From contig DAOTRE010000004.1 in the NCBI GenBank assembly GCA_030036605.1, forward strand, positions 1 through 35,356: DNA of 35,356 nt, given 5' to 3'. This DNA is from Candidatus Megaera endosymbiont of Nemacystus decipiens (lineage in GTDB: Bacteria; Pseudomonadota; Alphaproteobacteria; Rickettsiales; Rickettsiaceae). The translations under genes and the position numbers were made by a program. The notes below the pieces were generated by a model. It made no database searches. It was not told where the DNA came from and was given only the letters and a program-made list of their open reading frames with translations. Below, in pieces: positions 31,835-35,356 of this stretch (its first letter is position 1; each line of letters starts with the position of its first letter).

Positions 31835-33079
31835 TCATTTTGACTTACTATGCAACAACAATAATAGCAACAACCCAGGGCATGCAAGGATTGAAGTCAT
31901 TATAAAGTATAAATCCCACCCTATGGTTTGCACTATTTTTCCTCCAAATGCTACTATAGAATGACTAAATAGTCCAGAACTACTACTAAGCATTGCATAT
32001 TGCGTAGCAGAGAAGTGTTTATTACATAAATAACTTAAATACCCGATAAGTGCCGCATCTCCCATACCAGATGCTATGTTTTCTACGGTAATTGTTATTG
32101 TCAGAGCATTTAGATCATGACCCTGATAATTTAACCAAACAAAAGCTAAATTAGTTATGCTTTGCGCGATACCACAAATAATTAGCCCCCTAATATTACC
32201 ATATTTGTACATTATAATCCCCCCAAGATATGCACCAAATATAGTCGCTCCAAAACCATAAATCTTAACTATTTTAGCAATTTCTTGCAAAGAAAAGTTA
32301 AGCTTCATGTAAAAAGGAGTTGCAACCACTCCTAACATAGCGTCCCCTAGCTTATAAAAAATAATTGCTAGCAAAATTGTGAACGAGTATTTTCGTTGAA
32401 AAAAATCAATAAAAGGTTCGATCACTATTCTTTTCCAAGTTTTAATGTCTATTGCAATTCTAGGTTTGTTACGGCCCTGTTCCTTTAAAGAGAGAACGAA
32501 AAAAATTCCAATTAGATATAGAACACTTATGAAATAAAACACACAATGCCATCCATAATTGTGAGCAATATAAAAAGCTCCTGCTCCCGCTATTAATCCA
32601 CCAATTCTATATCCAAAAACAGCGCTTGCTGCCGCTACTGCCAATTTACTCTTTTCTACAGTATCTATACGATAAGCATCAATTACTACATCTAGCGTGG
32701 CAGAAGCAAAGCCAAGCAATAAAGTTAAAATAAAAATCGATGTCATTGAATGTGTAGGTTCTAGATAACTATATGAAAACATCACTATAGTAATAAGACA
32801 TATCATAAATATCATCCAACTTTTTCTAAGCCCTATGTAGTGGATGTATGGTAGCTGAACATGATCAACAAATGGAGCCCAGAATAGCTTTAATGAGTAA
32901 AATATTCTTGCTATAGCGATGGAAGTAATAATTTCCAATGAGATACTCTCTGTTTTTAACCATGCAGCGAGCGTAGAATATATAACGTACAAAGGCATCC
33001 CACTGTAAATGCCTAAAATAAAGATTTCTAATTGTTTTTTTTCTGAAAAAATTTTTAAAGCGTCAAATTTTATAGTCAC
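31835..33079 (-). CDS. ampG: AmpG muropeptide permease
   Basis: A 414-residue major-facilitator permease with about 12 membrane helices that imports GlcNAc-anhydroMurNAc-peptides for peptidoglycan recycling. Family features are FILGIYSGMPLYVIYSTLAA at the N-terminus, RIFYSLKLFWAPFVDHVQLP, TLDVVIDAYRID and AAAASAVFGYRIGGLIAGAG. Rickettsiales often carry several AmpG paralogs, some of which may transport other things. No recycling enzyme is adjacent. It is divergent from ccmD, with 76 bases between the starts. Confidence 0.92.
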   Translation of the reverse strand: MTIKFDALKIFSEKKQLEIFILGIYSGMPLYVIYSTLAAWLKTESISLEIITSIAIARIFYSLKLFWAPFVDHVQLPYIHYIGLRKSWMIFMICLITIVMFSYSYLEPTHSMTSIFILTLLLGFASATLDVVIDAYRIDTVEKSKLAVAAASAVFGYRIGGLIAGAGAFYIAHNYGWHCVFYFISVLYLIGIFFVLSLKEQGRNKPRIAIDIKTWKRIVIEPFIDFFQRKYSFTILLAIIFYKLGDAMLGVVATPFYMKLNFSLQEIAKIVKIYGFGATIFGAYLGGIIMYKYGNIRGLIICGIAQSITNLAFVWLNYQGHDLNALTITITVENIASGMGDAALIGYLSYLCNKHFSATQYAMLSSSSGLFSHSIVAFGGKIVQTIGWDLYFIMTSILACPGLLLLLLLHSKSK

Positions 33080-33155
33080 ACGTATTTTCTTTTAATTAGA
33101 TATAAATTTGAGTATAGTATATAGATATGAATATCATGTATAAATATTGATTAAT

Positions 33156-33269
33156 ATGAATTTTTACGTTCTATCAGCATATATTGTTACATTTGCAAGT
33201 TTAGTAGTGATGATTATAAGCTCATATATTAAGTATAAAAAGTCCAGTGCAGCAGCAAAAAAGAAATAG
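33156..33269 (+). CDS. ccmD: CcmD, heme exporter protein D
   Basis: A 37-residue membrane protein missed by length cut-offs. It has an N-terminal aromatic MNFYVLSAYIVTFASLVVMI span and a basic tail (KYKKSSAAAKKK), the pattern of CcmD (short N-terminus, one helix, Lys/Arg tail). CcmD stabilises the CcmABC complex and helps release holo-CcmE. Its position directly before ccmE, overlapping it by 23 bases, is the usual gene order and is the best support. No ribosome site is obvious; TTAAT precedes the ATG. ccmA, B and C are not in the window. Confidence 0.75.
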   Translation: MNFYVLSAYIVTFASLVVMIISSYIKYKKSSAAAKKK

Positions 33270-33639
33270 ATTAATAATTATTCTCTCAGTTTTGCTGTGC
33301 TTCTCAGTTGGTACATACTTGGTGTTATCCAATTTAAGGGATAGTATAATATATTTTTATCCTCCTTCAGAAATACCACTTTTGAAAAACCAGCAAAAAT
33401 TTCGTATTGGTGGTCTTGTTAAGCAAGGGTCTATAAAAGAGTTGGAGGAAGGTAAAATAGAATTTACTATTACTGATAATGTTAAGGAAATAATAGTCAA
33501 TTTTAACGGGCAAATACCAGCTTTATTTCGTGAGGAACAAGGCATAATTGCAGAAGGTAGGCTTGTATCACCAGAAAAGTTTGCAGCAGAAAGGTTGCTG
33601 ACAAAACATGATGAAAATTATAAACCTCCAATTAAGTAG
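33247..33639 (+). CDS. ccmE: CcmE, heme chaperone
   Basis: A 130-residue periplasmic heme chaperone of cytochrome c maturation system I. The GTG start at 33247 lies inside ccmD and gives the normal basic N-terminus (MQQQKRNRL) before one membrane span (IIILSVLLCFSVGTYLVL). The OB-fold domain has FYPPSEI, KFRIGGLVKQGSI, FTITDN and PALFREEQGIIAEGRL. The heme-binding His121 and Tyr125 are in the C-terminal LTKHDENYKPP. Length is normal. Together with ccmD it forms a small two-gene unit, convergent with glnQ (4 bases apart). Confidence 0.96.
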   Translation: MQQQKRNRLIIILSVLLCFSVGTYLVLSNLRDSIIYFYPPSEIPLLKNQQKFRIGGLVKQGSIKELEEGKIEFTITDNVKEIIVNFNGQIPALFREEQGIIAEGRLVSPEKFAAERLLTKHDENYKPPIK

Positions 33640-33643
33640 CAAA

Positions 33644-34366
33644 TTACATTAAATCTCCAACATTCTCCAAGAACAGCCTAGCCCTGTGCGATGCTGGCTT
33701 TAGAAAAAATTCCTTCGCTCGTTGATCACAAAGCACCTGCCCCCTATCCATGAAAACAATTCGATCTGCAATAATTTTTGCAAATTTAATATGGTGAGTG
33801 ATGACTATCATACTCATTTGTTTTTTTAAATCTTTAATGATCGCAATAATATCTTTAACCACCTCTGGGTCCAAAGCAGAGGTTGGTTCATCAAACAGCA
33901 TAATTTCTGGGTCCATCATCAAAGCACGACAAATAGCTACCCTCTGCTTTTGTCCTCCGGATAGTTTATTTGGCATAGAATAAGTTTTTTCTGAAATACC
34001 AAATTGTTTCAAAAGGTTGAAAGCTTTGTCTTGCATCTCTGACTCATTTTGACGCATAACATTTATTGGGGCATAAAGAAGGTTATTAATCACATCCATA
34101 TGTGGAAAAAGATTAAATTGCTGAAAAACCATGCCTATTTTAAAACATAATTTACTCCTATTGTTTCTGGATAATTTTTGCCCATCTATACTTACATGAC
34201 CAGAAGTAGGAACTTCCAAATTATTAATACAACGAAGCAAAGTTGATTTTCCGCTTCCAGAAGATCCTATGACCACGGTTGTTTCTCTTTTATCAAACTT
34301 CAAGTTGATATTGCTGATTGCTAGTGTATCATTGAAATTTTTTGTAACGTTCTCAAGCACTATCAT
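33644..34366 (-). CDS. glnQ: Polar amino acid ABC transporter ATPase
   Basis: A 240-residue ABC ATPase of the amino-acid importer class. Walker A is GSSGSGKST (about 33-41), the Q-loop is MVFQQFNLFPH, the signature is LSGGQKQR, Walker B is IMLFDEPTSALDPE and the switch His is in VITHH. It energises uptake of glutamine or related polar amino acids with the permease whose gene precedes and overlaps it by 4 bases. In Rickettsia the pair is called GlnQ/GlnP; substrate is inferred from that. No periplasmic binding protein gene lies next to it. Confidence 0.93.
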   Translation of the reverse strand: MIVLENVTKNFNDTLAISNINLKFDKRETTVVIGSSGSGKSTLLRCINNLEVPTSGHVSIDGQKLSRNNRSKLCFKIGMVFQQFNLFPHMDVINNLLYAPINVMRQNESEMQDKAFNLLKQFGISEKTYSMPNKLSGGQKQRVAICRALMMDPEIMLFDEPTSALDPEVVKDIIAIIKDLKKQMSMIVITHHIKFAKIIADRIVFMDRGQVLCDQRAKEFFLKPASHRARLFLENVGDLM

Positions 34367-35016
34367 AAAACAAGCCTTCTTTCTAAAGCCATTGCAAAAC
34401 TACTTATGATTAAGACCAGAACATAATACGTTGCAGCAGCAGTTAGCATTGGCATAAAAAAATCAAAAGTATTAGCAGAAACAACTTGAGCTCTACGCAT
34501 TAAATCCATCTCCCCAACGACAGAAATTAGAGCTGATTCTTTAACTAAATTAATTAATTCATTCACAAGTGCTGGAAGAATATATCTGAATGCTTGCGGT
34601 AATATAATATCTTTCATTCTCAATATAGGGCTAATACCCAATGCTTTTGCCGCCTCTATTTGTCCAGGATTGACAGATTCAATACCAGCACGGATTATTT
34701 CGGAAATATAAGCGCCCGAGTTCAAGGAGAAAGCAATTATTCCAGCTAGAAATACATTTAGTTTTATTCCTATTAAACTAGGCAGAGCAAAATATACAAT
34801 AGATAGCTGTATTAATACGGGTGTGCCACGAAATACAGAGGTATATGCATGTGCTATAAAACGTAAAAAATTAAGTTCCAGTACTTTGCAAAATGCTAAA
34901 ATTGAGCCAATAAAAAGACCAAAAAACACTGAAATAACACTATACTTCATTGTAACCCATACTCCTTTGACGATAAAAATACCGTAAGGAATAAAAGCCA
35001 CTAAATCTTCATACAT
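34363..35016 (-). CDS. glnP: Polar amino acid ABC transporter permease
   Basis: A 217-residue HisM/GlnP-type permease with about 5 membrane helices. The cytoplasmic EAA loop is EAAKALGISPILRMKDIILP, which docks the ATPase. RGTPVLIQLSIVYFALPSL and SGAYISEIIRAGIESVNPGQ are also typical. It overlaps glnQ by 4 bases (ATGA-type), so the two are co-translated. The genome also encodes a glutamine synthetase in this window, so glutamine would be both imported and made. A hairpin lies 47 bases before its start. Confidence 0.93.
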   Translation of the reverse strand: MYEDLVAFIPYGIFIVKGVWVTMKYSVISVFFGLFIGSILAFCKVLELNFLRFIAHAYTSVFRGTPVLIQLSIVYFALPSLIGIKLNVFLAGIIAFSLNSGAYISEIIRAGIESVNPGQIEAAKALGISPILRMKDIILPQAFRYILPALVNELINLVKESALISVVGEMDLMRRAQVVSANTFDFFMPMLTAAATYYVLVLIISSFAMALERRLVL

Positions 35017-35062
35017 TAGATATAAATATAATTAGAATTAAAATACAAACTTAAGCAACGTC

Positions 35063-35089
35063 CCTTTGTCAGTACAATCAGTACAAAGG
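35063..35089. other. Inverted repeat upstream of glnP
   Basis: CCTTTGT (35063-35069) and ACAAAGG (35083-35089) form a 7-bp stem with a 13-base interior that itself contains two GTAC tetramers. It could be a leader hairpin or operator of glnP-glnQ. No T run on either side. Confidence 0.35.
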
Positions 35090-35216
35090 ATTAACTACAA
35101 TAAATTACTATATATTTCATATAATTCAAGCTTTATAAACCAAGTTTTAGCATTTTTATTAAGTTTACATATTCTTATGTCAAATTATGTCAAAAGAATC
35201 GGTATGATGATAGTTA

Positions 35217-35251
35217 TATTGTAGATTACATTGAAATAGAACGATTTTCTA
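35217..35251 (-). repeat. 35-bp repeat as the end of the second MITE copy
   Basis: The reverse complement of the 35-bp repeat at 2916-2950, again with TA at both ends. Here it is the outer end of the longer element that runs to the window edge. Confidence 0.85.
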
Positions 35252-35356
35252 GTTTATCTTTGGCAATTTATTTATCATCTTATTTTCCTCAAATGGAGCA
35301 GCATTGCAGGAGAAATAAGACAATAACTAAATCACAAAATATTTTCTATAAAATAC
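35219..35356 (+). mobile_element. Second MITE copy, cut by the window edge
   Basis: 138 bases match the minus strand of 2811-2948 with a single difference (T at 35280 where the first copy has C). TA precedes it at 35217-35218. The far terminal repeat lies outside the window, so it cannot be told whether this is a 161-bp MITE or the end of a longer transposase-bearing element. Confidence 0.75.

Overview
The window is AT-rich DNA, densely coded in its right two thirds, and reads as a chromosome segment of an obligate intracellular alphaproteobacterium of the order Rickettsiales. The main clue is a Tlc-type ATP/ADP translocase. Supporting signs are the hflK-hflC-degP cluster, split cytochrome c maturation genes (ccmDE), a glnP-glnQ transporter without a binding-protein gene beside it, several ankyrin-repeat genes, DUF2608 proteins, an AAA/DUF4143 ATPase, and decayed insertion sequences and palindromic repeats. 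The genus cannot be read from the sequence.

Positions 1-9650 are accessory. They hold a possible small membrane peptide with a structured leader, three ankyrin-type genes (one a fragment), a DUF4143 ATPase with a palindrome over its promoter, and remnants of IS982-like and IS5-like transposases. A 161-bp MITE sits inside the IS5 remnant. A coupled trio at 6564-9405 (two DUF2608 proteins and an ankyrin protein) and an unannotated 43-residue Asn-Gln repeat peptide follow. Housekeeping genes grxC and uvrB lie between.

Positions 9778-14712, all on the minus strand, hold an OmpR-type DNA-binding protein with a degenerate receiver, trhO, folD, rpsA and cmk. Next come a 177-bp composite palindromic repeat and two tandem tRNA-Val genes. 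Positions 15497-19957 hold the hflK-hflC-degP membrane-protease operon, divergent from mrp.

Positions 20046-26209 are mixed: an alpha/beta hydrolase, two unrecognised proteins, nadA with a eukaryotic-type (GSII) glutamine synthetase, and a Ulp1-like cysteine protease whose frame breaks in a run of ten A. Positions 26206-35016 are core: traX-murJ, ppa, tlc, dacF and ampG on the minus strand (envelope and peptidoglycan turnover, energy parasitism), then ccmD-ccmE on the plus strand and glnP-glnQ on the minus strand. A second MITE copy enters at the right edge.

The most promising items are the Ulp1-like protease with its A10 shift, the mobile family of 35-bp/161-bp TA-flanked repeats, the Asn-Gln peptide, the paired DUF2608 proteins with complementary motif loss, and the small membrane peptide whose ribosome site can be masked by its own coding sequence.
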